This document shows positions 21,543-32,419 of a stretch of 64,000 nt of DNA, piece by piece. The translations under genes and the position numbers were made by a program. Source of the stretch: Guadua angustifolia (taxonomy: Eukaryota > Streptophyta > Magnoliopsida > Poales > Poaceae). A model generated the notes under the pieces. The model was not told the DNA's origin. It saw only the letters and a program-made list of their open reading frames with translations, and made no database searches. Within the stretch, counting starts at the first letter, position 1. Every line of letters starts with the position of its first letter. Location: assembly GCA_036346375.1 (NCBI GenBank), contig CM070505.1, positions 53,256,626-53,320,625 on the forward strand. The letters run 5' to 3'.

Positions 21543-22551
21543 GGAACTAGATGTTTTCCTACACCCTCGTGAGAACCTCCATTATTTATGGTTTGTTGTT
21601 GAAATTTTCATCTACTTAGGTATTCTGCATCAATATTTAGGAACCTGACCGATTATAGATGTTGTAGTTGAATATCTACACTTCCTATATGCATTGAGAC
21701 AGCAGTTTGTCGATCGGGATAGACTTAAAATATAAAAATTTGTAGCATTTTTCTCCTTCTTATGATAATGTTGATGGAACTCGACTAATAAATCAACCAA
21801 GACCATACGTAGCATGGCGACGGCGGCAACCATAGTCTGCTGATCGAACACGATACACTAGAGTGTGTGATCGCTTCATGCCATCTGAAGTGGCCTTCTT
21901 AGCGTCACCGTCATGCCACGGTGCGAGTGCGAGACGACATGCTCTTCTGTGGCGTCACCGTAGTCGTGCACGGTGGGAGAGCGAGGTACTTTGAAAAAAT
22001 TGTAGATGTACTTCACAGTTACTCTAGGTAGGCTAATTAAATATTGAACAAATGTGATTGCAAGTCGGGTCTTCCATGTCGCCATTTGGCAATCTTTAAT
22101 TACCCTACCTAGAATAATCTATGAAGTACATCTATAATTTTTTCAAAGTACCATTTTCTCCCACCGTGGCACGACCTGACAATTACACTATAAGGCCACT
22201 TATGGCATGAAGCAGATCACACACTCTAGTGTGTCGGGGTTCGATCAAGCGGGGCCGTGGTTGCCGCCGCCTCGCCATCTTTGCTGTGGGTCTTGGTTGA
22301 TTTATTAGTCGAGTTCCATCAACATTATCATAAGAAGGAGAAAAACGCTACAAATGTTTATATTTTAAGTCTATCCTGATCGACAAATTGCACAATGCAT
22401 ATAGAAAGTGTAGATATTCAACTACAACATCTATAACTCGGTTGTGCTTTGTAAATATCGTTGTAGAAATATTGATGGAAATTTGAACAACACTATAAAT
22501 AATGGAGGTTCTCATTGGGTGTGGGAAAAAAGGACATCCTGAGCAGTTCTT
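21543..22551. repeat. Long imperfect inverted repeat (~1 kb hairpin)
   Basis: The left arm (21543 to about 22054) and right arm (about 22083 to 22551) are reverse complements over their whole length, with a loop of roughly 28 bases. Matching landmarks: GAGAACCTCCATTATTTAT (21571) against its complement near 22497-22515, GTAGTTGAATATCTACACTT (21663) against 22410-22430, and TTCTTATGATAATGTTGATGG against 22317-22337. The left arm has about 50 extra bases near 21910-21960. Transcription would give a long double-stranded RNA. It may be a foldback element nested in CACTA-2 or part of it. Confidence 0.88.
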
Positions 22552-22830
22552 ATTTGGCAAATGCAGTGAAAAGTTAGTATCATAGGCGGTTATGATTTGA
22601 AGCAAAGTCTATGATATTTAGTTATCATAGGCGGTTTTAAATTAAAAATGCAGGATATTTAATTATCACGAGCGGTTTTAAATTAAAACCATCGGGATAT
22701 AAATTTTCTCGAGCGGGTGGAAAACCGTCTCGATGATCTCCTTCATCACAGACTTATTATTCTTGACGGTTCACAAAACCGTCTCGATAACGTTCTGAGC
22801 AAATGCGTGATGATGATTTCTGTAGAAGCG

Positions 22831-25800
22831 AAATATTCTAAAATGATTTCAGGAATTCTTCCAAGATTTTTAGAATCTATTTGCTATTTTATCTCTCGCG
22901 GTCTTTCATCAAATTCAGTTTATCCGTTCCGGAATAAGCTAAATTCCAAAATTCATCAACATTTAGTAAAAATAATTTTATTGGGTTCCAAATAATCTCT
23001 AGTATTTTTAGGAATTTTTCTAGAATTTTTAGATCATTTTTTCTATTTTATTCCTCGCGCTTTTGTCCATTCATTTCTTCCAACCAACGAGAAATCGACA
23101 CGTGGCAAGTACGGTTCATTTTCTTCCACCTCCAGCCAGCCACTTCCAGAGAGCACATTTCATGGCTTTCCAAATTCAAATCATCATAACTTCTTATTTC
23201 CTCCACCAAATCATGCGTGGCTGGATTCATTGCGAAGAGGAGAGCGAAGAGAACCCATTTTCCATGACCATTCATTTTTAATTCACGAAATTGGATTAAT
23301 TGAGTAGAAACGAAATGCACTCAAACTTCAATATCTCGCCGTTTGTCAGCGAAGCAGCGAGCCGACTTCTCAAACATGCGTGTCGGCGTCCTCTACCCGT
23401 GCTCACCTTGCCCCATTGTTCTTCTATCGTTCCCTTCTCCAAAACTCACGAAAACCGGCGTCTGGCATCCTCCAAAGACACCGGCGAGCCATCTTTTGCT
23501 CGGTGAGTTTCTAGACAAACCAACCACGTCACTTTGTGCCTTGCTTCGAGGAACACAACCATTCAATCAGATTTGATTTTCGTTGCGGTTTGACCCCGGA
23601 TTTCGAGTTTGTTAAGTAAATCGGCAAATCGTTAGTTAAGTAAATCGATTTCTCCCGATTGAGTAAGAATCAATTCAATTCCTTGCACTGTAGACTCCCT
23701 CGATGCTAGCTATCCAGATGCTCACCTTAGTTTCAAGAAATTTCAAGTTTTCGGAGTTTTTGACCGTCGTGCTTGTCGGCTCGTTTTTGATCGTTGGTTT
23801 TACTTCACCGTGGCCGTTCTTGTGCTTGCTGTCGGCGCCACCGTGCTCATCACCTCGGCCACCCCGCTGCACCTTTCCTGGCCCCGATCCCCTTGCCGTG
23901 CTCGCCATGGCGAGCACTTCTGCCTTCTCCCCTGCGCTTGGCCTTCTTCTGCTCGCCTCCTGCCGCTCCTTGCCGCACCTTCTGCTCTGGCCGCCTGCCT
24001 GGCCCCCTCCGAATTCCCTCCGTGGCGCCCTCTCTTTCCTTGGCCTCTCCTCCATTGCTTCCATCTTGTGACTCCTTTTGCTTCTTTGTTTTTGCGTTGT
24101 TCTCTGTCTGAGACTCATTTGAGAAGAAGCATTGAGCCTATGACGTGTGGGGCCCAGCTGTAAGTGAGACAAGAAAATCAGAAATTGGAGAAAAGAAAGA
24201 TTCCAAAGGAATATTCCTCAGTTTTCAATTTTCAGGATTTTGAGAATTCAAACAATTGTTTCTTCTCGTCGTAACTCCGAATCGAGTGATTCCAATTGCT
24301 AAATTCATCTAAATTCATCCTCTATCTGTTAGTATTTTTATTATAATTTTTAGTTTTGGTTAAATTTATTTTATTCTTTTTGTGCATCGTTTTACGCGTA
24401 GCCGAAGAAGCGGTTGTCGTCGCCAACGAAGGAGAAGACTTTCAGAGTAGCGCATCGCACCTCGTCGACGAAGGCAAGTCATAGTCCTTTGATCATATTG
24501 AACAGGTGATACAAACACTATTTACTGGGAATAGCTATATGCCAAATTTTCATTATGCCACCTTGATTAATTGAGATGTCATGTATTCATTATCACCCTA
24601 GGTTAGGTTGTTTACTAGTTGGACATAGTTGTAGTACCAACATTGGGTTAACGTAGCTATGCTTAGACCTGCTTAGTCGTACATTGGGATTCATATCACC
24701 TGTGAACTAATGTTAATTTTGACCTAATGAGATATTGAATTGTATTTGTCGACCCTTTGTTGTAAAACTTTTGTACCATGGCGAGGATGCCATTGGTCTT
24801 GGTTGAACAAAATGTTTTCCCTCAGACAGCGATCGTGCGATAAAGGGGGTGCCGGCACATTGGGATCTGGTTGTCTTGCACGAGATAATTTAAGGACTTA
24901 ATCTTATCGCCATTAGGCTGGGCCTAACAGGTGCAACCGCAAGTCGGTATGGGATAGACCTAGGTGATTAATTTGCAATGTCTAGTCTTAAATCTTGCCA
25001 AATGTTGGTGTGGGTTCGGGTTAGGCGAGTAGATTCACAAGGCTCAAGAGGGGCCAGAGGGGCGAAACCTTAGAAGGCGATCTTGAGTTTAGACATGCAT
25101 TGTAAAGGCTTTGTCATGATATCTCTGCGACACACCAAAGGAAGTGTGTTATTAGGTTGCGCCAAGAGATGTTCATGTCTTGTGGGTAAAATGTACAACC
25201 TCTCAGAGTGTCAAACTATTGAATAGCGTGTCGCGATCATGGACAAGCTCGGGAATTTCACACGGGGTATAGAGTGTTTTCTTGAAATGTGGAATTGTTG
25301 GAATGGGAGCGAGGAGTTCCTTTGTTGTTACATTGTCTAAAACTATCTTTGTTGAATTGTGTGGTTGATACTTGTTTCAAATGATGTAGGGTGATGCCTC
25401 GTCATTACATTCATGTTGTCTCTAGTTGATTTACCGATTAATTATTATTGTTTTTATCAATCGCCTTCAATCTAATTATTGTATTTAAATTCAAGTTATT
25501 GCTTTACGCAAATGAACCCTATGACTATCCTTTGACAAGCCGTGCATGAATATGTTGCATCATTTTCCCTATGGCTTGTTGAGTACGTTTGTACTCACGA
25601 CTTTCGCCCATGTTGTTCAATTCTTTGAGGAAGAACTAGGAATGAATATCAAGAGGAGAATACTATGAAGACTCGTGGACTAGGAAGGCGTTCCCCAGAC
25701 AATTGCCTGTGGCATGTCGAATGGCCTAAGTTATTATGTTTCCGCTGCAACAGTTTCACTTGTTTCTTAAGCCAAGAGGCATTGGTGTATGAACCTTGAC

Positions 25801-26554
25801 CATGAGGTCATTTGCTTTATTCAATAATAATTTGCTTCTTCTTAGTTATTTGATGTATGGAATGATATGTCATCTATGTTTCCCTTGTGTGCACTAGTGT
25901 GATCTGGACTAGTGCGATATACACAAAGGGTTTGGATTTGCTTATCAGGGTCCCGAAGCAGAGATAGTATCGAGGCCATATCATTGTAGGTCGCTCTCTT
26001 AGTTAGCATGGTCTTCAAAATTATTTTCTAAATCAAACCAACAAATTGGTATTTAATAGTTTGTCTCTTTCTCATCTTATTCCTAGGTTCTTATTTCCTC
26101 TCCTTTCTTTGAAATATTGTTTGAAATTAAATTGACCTTATCTCACGATACTTCTTAAACCCCAAGGCATCTGCAAGGAATCAAATCAAAGGTGACGAAG
26201 ATCAAGCCGTCGAAGAGTATGTCCGAGAAGACTACCATATAACATAGGTTTGTGATGCTTTGTGGTGTCTGAGCATGCCATTTCCTTTTGGTTTAGTTAC
26301 GTTTAGTCTGCGTATACTAGGATTTTGTTGCTTGAGTGCCGAGTATGTTGTACACCTGCCTCCAGCATGGTGTTACAACCATACCTTAGTTGGAAGCTTT
26401 TATTGCATCTTTATTTTATAGCCTTTTCGGCTATATTTTTGGTTGGCCTTTGTTCTTGGGTATTACCTTCTCCCCTAGATGACCTTACCACTTGTCTATT
26501 GCTTTTTGCCCTTACCTATTAAACCCTTGTCTTTGTGTCATGAGATGGTTGACA
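22831..26554 (+). repeat. G1 5' LTR (lacking first ~228 bp)
   Basis: Matches 31331-32419 and 40104-42168 along its length, with substitutions and many small indels. The first 228 bases, judged from the 3' LTR start at 31103, lie beyond CACTA-2. It ends TTGACA at 26554, directly before the primer site. Inside are conserved palindromes, CTATTGAATAG (25216-25226) and the TGAGTAC/GTACTCA hairpin (25580-25597). Open frames at 23675-24172 are LTR sequence, not genes. Confidence 0.88.
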
Positions 26555-26555
26555 C

Positions 26556-26567
26556 TAGATTCAGAGC
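26556..26567 (+). other. G1 primer-binding site, mutated (initiator-Met tRNA type)
   Basis: TAGATTCAGAGC matches the plant Met-tRNA primer site TGGTATCAGAGC at 9 of 12 positions and lies one base after the LTR end. Confidence 0.65.
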
Positions 26568-26568
26568 G

Positions 26569-27730
26569 AGTCGCGATTAGCGGTGGATGCCAATGCTAAT
26601 GCAGTGCTAATGCCAACCCACCACCGCCACCTCTGTAGTGACGGATCGAGAACATGGGACATTTTCTAGCGGTATGAGACCCAACTCATGAATGCAATGA
26701 TGCGAGAATATGAACAACATGATGAATCGTGAGAACTGAATTGCAGTTTCATGGCTAATTTGTTGAACCAACAGAATCAAGCTCTTCTTTATTCTTTGCT
26801 ACACCTCCCCAAGCTTCGTCCATGATCCAAAAGTGGCGAGAATTTATGAGGACTCATCCACCTACCTTCTCCAACTCTTGAGAACCCTTGGGCGCGGATG
26901 ATTGGATTCGCTCCTTGAGAAGAAGCTTGCAATTGCTCGATGTATAGACCATGAGAAAGTGCTTTATCTTTGCTCATCGGTTAGAGGCACCGCCCTTGAA
27001 TAGTGGGAGAACTACATTCTGCCCATGATGACCCGAGACCATCACTTGGGCGAGTTTTCATTGCTTTCCGCCACTCCCATATCACGATGGAAAGGTGGAG
27101 ATGAAGAAGAATGAGTTCAGAAGCTCAAGCAGAAGGGATGTCGGTGAGTGAATACCTCAATAAGTTCACTCAACTCGCTCGCCACGCTCCGGAAGATGTA
27201 GCTACGAGATGATGCTGCGAGAAGAAGTTCAAGCGTGGGCTCAACAGGGATTAAAGGTGCAAGTCATTGACAACGACTATCAGATTTCCGGCACTTGGTG
27301 GACAAAGCTATGCTCATTGAAGAATCTAAATGCGTGAATTAGAGGAATCCGCAAGAGGAAGAAGATGCAACATGGAGCTCATCGAGAATCATCCATGAGA
27401 GCGGGACCAATACTCGATAGCCTACTCGTTTCACTCCTCCGCCGGCATTGGGACACTGCACCAATGCCTCGCCCGGCTCCTTGAGCAACCCCAACCGGAA
27501 CCAACGACAATCCACCTCGGAGGACCCGGTAATCCAGTGCGAGTCACTTGTTTCAAGCGCAATGGCGTGGTCATTATGCAAATAGTTGCCCGGGAAGCAA
27601 GGCTGTGGCCGCGATTCGTTTCAACATGGGATCGACACCAGCTAGGACCCCCGCACTAGGAGCAAGACGTGGAGCATCTCAAACTCCAAATCAAGCTACT
27701 AGGACTCCACTGCCTATTGGAAGAGGCCGT
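26569..27730 (+). pseudogene. G1 gag
   Basis: Capsid-type gag remnant. Pieces read FMANLLNQQNQAL (about 26750), WREFMRTHPPTFS, ADDWIRSLEKKLAIARC, DHEKVLYLCSSVRGTALE then WENY, and VNEYLNKFTQLAR-like sequence near 27150, as in plant chromovirus gag. The single zinc knuckle (27548-27600) is frame-split: GHYANSCPG is readable and the leading Cys-X2-Cys is in the next frame. In-frame stops interrupt it at several points, so no continuous Gag is possible. Confidence 0.75.
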
Positions 27731-27960
27731 GTGAATCATATTACCACTGAGGATGCTCAGGCTGCACCAGACGTCATACTTGGTAAGCTCTTAGTCAACT
27801 CAGCATCTGCCATGGTTTTGTTTGATTCTGGAGCTACGCATTCGTTTGTTTCTCGGAGTTTTGCTGCAAATCATCAGTTAAAAACAATGCCTCTTAAAAT
27901 TTGTTTTATTGGTGTAATCACAGGTTGGTTGAGTACGAACCAAGGCTGCCCCAGTTAAGA
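27731..27960 (+). pseudogene. G1 aspartic protease
   Basis: Frame from 27548 runs through DVILGKLLVNSASAMVLFDS, then GATHSFVSRSFA. The active-site motif DSGATHSF is intact (27826-27849). The frame changes soon after, at about 27925, so the downstream half of the domain is out of frame. Confidence 0.85.
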
Positions 27961-27989
27961 TATTAATCGGAGGGTAGAATTTCTAGCCA

Positions 27990-29510
27990 ACCTCATTGTC
28001 CTAGACACCAAATCCTAGATGTGATCCTAGGAATGGATTGGCTATCCAAGAACCAGCGATTTTGGATTGTGGAAATAGAGATCACATTAACCGGTCGAGA
28101 TGGAGTTAAGTTAAAGTTTCAAGCGCCACAGATCAGTCCGAAGGAATAAAAGTTTGTAGTGCTAAATGAATAAATTTGGAGGATGTGCCAATCGCTAGAG
28201 AATTTCCTGATGTGTTTCCAGATGAGTTGCCTGGTATGCCACCGGATAGAGGTATAGAGTTCTTGATTGAGCTAGTTCTGGGCATACCCATTTGCAAGAG
28301 GCCGTATAGGATGCTGCTAATGAGTTAGCTGAAGTGAAGAGGCAGATTAAAGAGCTGCAAGATCAAGGTTTTGTTAGACCAAGTTCTTCGCCATGGAGAG
28401 CCCCAGTTCTTCTAGTAGAAAAGAAAGATGGAACTCAGAGGATGTGTGTGGATTATCGTGCTCTCAATGAAGTCACCATCAAGAATAAGTACCCTCTGCC
28501 AAGAATTGATGATTTGTTTGACCAGCTTCAAGGAGCAGGAGTGTTCTCCAAAATTGACTTGAGGTCAGGTTACCATCAGATGAAGATTCGTAAAGAGGAT
28601 ATCCCCAAAACAGCTTTTGTGACTCGGTATGGACAGTATGAGTATACCGTGATGTCCTTTGGTTTGACCAATGCCCCCGCCTATTTCATGACCCTGATGA
28701 ATGAAGTATTTATGGAATATCTAGACAAGTTTGTCGTTGTCTTTATTGATGACATTCTGGTCTACTCCAAGAGTGAGGAAGAGCATGAGGATCACTTACG
28801 GAAAGTATTGACGAAGCTGAGAGAACATCAACTCTATGCCAAGTTTAGTAAATGTGAGTTCTGGATGAAAGAAGTTGCTTTCCTAGGTCATGTTATATCC
28901 ATGGAAGAGTCATTTGTTGACCAGTAAAATCGAGATGTGCTTAATTGGGAGTCGCCCAAGACGGTAACCCAAGTCAGAAGTTTCCTTGGAATGGCAAGAT
29001 ATTATCGCCGTTTCATAGAAGGTTTTTCTAGAAAAGCTAGACCACTTACTCAGCTTCTGAAAAAGGAGAAGAAATTTGCTTGGACATCGGAGTGTGAGCA
29101 GAGTTTTCAAGAGCTAAAGAAGTGTTTGACAAGCGCTTGATGCTTATTTTGCGGATATCGGGAAGGATTTTGAGATATTTTGTGATGCATCCCGACAAGG
29201 ACTCAGTTGTGTGCTGATGCAAGATAAGAAGGTTGTGGCATATGCTTCGCGTCAACTAAGACCACATGAAGTCAACTATCCGACCCATGATTTGGAATTA
29301 GCTGCCGTAGTGCATGCTTTAAAGATTTGGCGCCATTACCTCATCGATAATCGTTGTGAGATTTATACGGATCACAAGAGCCTGAAGTACATTTTTACTC
29401 AATCTGATCTCAATATGAGGCAAAGAAGATGGTTAGAGTTGATCAAGGATTATGACATTGGTATTCATTATCATCGAGCAAAGCCAATGTAAGTGGTGAT
29501 GCCTTGAGTA
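27990..29510 (+). pseudogene. G1 reverse transcriptase and RNase H
   Basis: The connector and RT N-terminus are readable at 28170-28330 (REFPDVFPDELPGMPPDRG, KRPYRM), then a frame change leads into a 197-codon block (28334-28927) with VLLVEKKDGTQRMCVDYRAL, KIDLRSGYHQ, the catalytic FIDDILVYS and FLGHVIS. A stop at 28925 precedes ARYYRRFIEGFSRKARPLTQLL. RNase H follows with FCDASRQG (first Asp), ELAAVVHALKIWRHYL (Glu) and YTDHKSLKY (third Asp). Stop and frame changes at about 29138 and 29490 break it. Catalytic residues are preserved even though the frame is not. Confidence 0.9.
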
Positions 29511-31091
29511 GAAAGAGTTACTGCAATACCTTGATGATTAAAGAAAGTCAGCCAGCTCTCTATGAAGAATTTCAGAAGCTTAGTCTAGAAGTGGTTCAAG
29601 AAGGTTACTTGGCTACTTTGGAAGTGCGTCCAACGCTGGAAGATCATATTTGTAAAGCCCAAGTTGATGATGTTGATATCAAAGAGATCAAGAGTAATAT
29701 GAAGAAAGGAAAAGCCCCAGGTTTCACCGAGGATGAAAGAGGTACCATTTGGTATGAGAAATGTATCTGTGTACCTTATTAGAAAGAGCTCAAGGAATTG
29801 TTACTCAAAGAAGCACATGAGACTTTGTACTCCATACACCCTGGAAGTACCAAGATGTATCAAGACCTCAAGGAAAGGTATTGGTGGCCTAGCATGAAGC
29901 GTGAGATTGCAGAATATGTTGCTCTGTGTAATGTCTGCCAGAAGGTCAAAGCAGAGTATCAGAGACCAGCAGGGTTGCTTCAGCCATTGAAAATTCCTGA
30001 GTGGAAGTGGGAAGAAATTGGTATGGATTTTATTACCGGACTTCCTAAGACCCAAGAAGGTTATGATTCGATCACGGGTGATAGTGGATCGATTGACTAA
30101 AGTAGCTCACTTTATTCGATTAAGACTACCTACAGGAGATAAATTGGCGAAATTATATATGTCAAGGATTGTTAGTCTTCACGAGTGCCTAAGAAGATTG
30201 TCTCCGATAGAGGAACCCGGTTTACCTCTCGTTTTTGGCGAGTTTGCATGAAGCTATGGGGACTCATCTCGAGGTTGATCTTGCTTATCACCCTCAAATG
30301 ATGGATGAGATAGGCGAGTGAACGATTCTTGAAGACATGTTAAGAGCACGTACCTAACCTATGGTGCTAAGTGGGACAAGTGTTTACCCTATCTGAGAAT
30401 TTTCTTACAATAAAGATTATCGAGGCCGGTCTACAAATGTCTCCTTCGAAGCCTTATACGGAAGAAAGTGAGAACTCCTCTAAATTGGAAGGAGGCAGGG
30501 AAAAAGCAGTTATTTGGTCTGCCATCTTGCAAGAAAAGTGAAGAGCAAGTGTAGTTAATTCGAGACAAGTTAAAGATAGCTCAAAGTAGAGCGGAAGAGT
30601 TATCACGAGATAATCGTCGCCGAGATTTGAGTTTCGAACCCAATGATTATGTGTATCTTAGAGTGACCCCTCTAAAAGGAGTTAAGAGATTTCAAGTAAA
30701 AGGAAAGCTTGCCCCTAGATATGTGGGACCATTCAAAGTCTTGGAACGAAGAGGAGAAGTTGCTTACAAGCTCGAGTTGCCTCAGTCCTTCGCTGGAATC
30801 CATGATGTGTTTCACGTGTCGCAATTGAAGAAATGTTTGCGAGTGCCAGAAGAACAGATGCCGTTGGAAGCCATCGATTTGCAAGAGGATCTCACTTACA
30901 AGGAGCAGCCAGTGAAGATTTTGGATGTTGCAGAGCGCATCACAAGAAGCAAGATCATCCGTTTTTGCAAAGTCCAGTGGAGCAATCATTCTGAAGAGGA
31001 AGCCACTTGGGACCGAGAAGAGGATCTGAAGTCCGAGTTTCCCCACCTATTCTCTAGCCAGTCCGAATCTCGGGGTCGAGATTCCATTTAA
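29511..31091 (+). pseudogene. G1 integrase with C-terminal chromodomain
   Basis: The zinc-binding N-terminal domain is clear (29800-29950: HETLYSIHPG ... CNVCQ), then EEIGMDFITGLPKTQEGYDSI with the first catalytic Asp region. The core from 30080 to 30600 is badly frameshifted; only fragments such as VDRLTKVAHFI are readable. The last block (30627-31091) is open: GPY/F module (APRYVGPFKVLERRGEVAYKLEL), HVSQLKKCLRVP, then a chromodomain (VKILDVAERITRSKIIRFCKV, EEATWDREEDL) ending SESRGRDSI and a stop. Chromodomains direct insertion into heterochromatin in known elements. Confidence 0.88.
31065..31084. repeat. Hairpin just upstream of the G1 polypurine tract
   Basis: GAATCTCG (31065-31072) and CGAGATTC (31077-31084) are perfect complements around a GGGT loop. 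The same 8-bp arms occur at the equivalent place in N1. Confidence 0.85.
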
Positions 31092-31102
31092 GGGGGGAGG
31101 TT
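31089..31102 (+). other. G1 polypurine tract
   Basis: AAGGGGGGAGG at 31090-31100, then two T, then the LTR start TGTAACATCC at 31103. This is the plus-strand DNA primer site of LTR retrotransposons. Confidence 0.88.
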
Positions 31103-32419
31103 TGTAACATCCCCAATTTCGGGTTTCTGCTAAAAGCTAATTCAAAACTAATTAATTTTAAATTTTGGTTTTTCATCAGTGTTATATTTAACCTGGCATC
31201 CTTATCCATTCGAAATTGAAGTTCAATCCTTTATAAGCATAAAGTCAAGATTCCAATTAGGTCCTTATTCAAAATTTCACCCGAGTTCCAAAATGCTCTA
31301 AAAATCCTAAAACCTATTGCATTAGGTTCCAAATATTCTAAAATGATTTCAGGAATTGTTCCAAGATTTTTAGAATCTATTTGCTATTTTATCTCTCGTG
31401 GTCTTTCATCAAATTCAGTTTATCCGTTCCGGAATAACCAAAATTCTAAAATTCATCAAAATTCAGTAAAAATAATTTTATTGGGTTCCAAATAATCTCT
31501 AGTATTTTTAGGAATTTTTCTAAAATTTTTAGATCATTTTTCCTATTTTATTCCTCGCGCTTTTGTCCCTTCATTTCTTCCAACCAACGAGAAATCGACA
31601 CGTGGCAAGTACGGTTCATCTTCTTCCACCTCTAGCCAGCCACTTCCAAAGAGCACATTTCATGGCTTTCCAAATTCAAATCATCATAACTTCTTATTTC
31701 CTCCACCAAATCATGCGTGGCTAGATTCATTGCAAAGACGGAGACGAGGAGAACCCATTTTCCATGACCATTCATCTTTTAATTCGCCGGAATTGGATTA
31801 ATTGAGTAGAAACCGAAATGCACTCAAACTTCAACAACTCAGGCCGTTTCTCAAGGAAGCGCGAGCTTCCACTTCTCAAGCGTGCGTGTCGGCGTCCTCT
31901 ACCCGTGCTCACCTTGCCCCATTGTTCTTCTGCGTTCCTTCTCCAAAACTCATGAAAAGCAAGCGTCCGGCGTCCTCCAAAGAGACCGGCGAGCCATCTT
32001 TTGCTCGGTGAGTTTCTAGACAAACCAACAGCGTCACTTTGTGCCCTTGCTTCCAGGAACACAACCATTCAATCGGTTTGATTTTCGTTGCGGTTTGACC
32101 CGGATTTTGAGTTTGTTCATAAATCGTTGTCGTTAGTTAAGTAAATCGATTTCTCCCAATTGGTAGAATCAATTCAATTCCTTGCACGTAGACTCCCTCG
32201 ATGCTAGCTATCCGATGCTCACCTTAGTTTCAAGAAATTTCAAGTTTTAGGAGTTTTTGACCGTCGTGCCGTCGGCTCATTTTTGGTCGTCGGTTTTACT
32301 TCACCGTGGCCGTTCTTGTGCTCGCCGTCGTGCCACCGTGCTCATCACCTCAAGCCACCCGCTGCACCTTTCCCGACCCGATCGCTTGCCGCCGTGCTAC
32401 GCCATGGCCGAGCACGCCA
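31103..32419 (+). repeat. G1 3' LTR, first part
   Basis: Starts TGTAACATCC. From 31331 it matches 22831 onward. Interrupted at 32420 by S1 and continued at 40104. Confidence 0.9.

Larger units (their letters stand above)
21006..22830 (+). mobile_element. CACTA-2, right (3') segment with terminus
   Basis: Continuation of the element seen at 1-1667. It holds the C-terminal Ulp1 exon, a 1-kb inverted repeat, then subterminal words of the type AAAACCGTCTCGATAACG and GGCGGTTTTAAATTAAAA (22580-22800). At 22830 it meets sequence that matches the G1 3' LTR from 31331 onward base for base. In reverse complement the end reads CGCTTCTACAGAAATC, resembling a CACTA terminus with one change from CACT to CGCT. 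The first LTR bases, AAA at 22831-22833, are the expected half of the 3-bp duplication. The other half lies left of the window. Confidence 0.7.

Noticed and set aside
23675..24172. 165-codon minus-strand frame and plus-strand frames opposite
   Set aside because: Inside the G1 5' LTR; the matching 3' LTR copy does not keep the frame.
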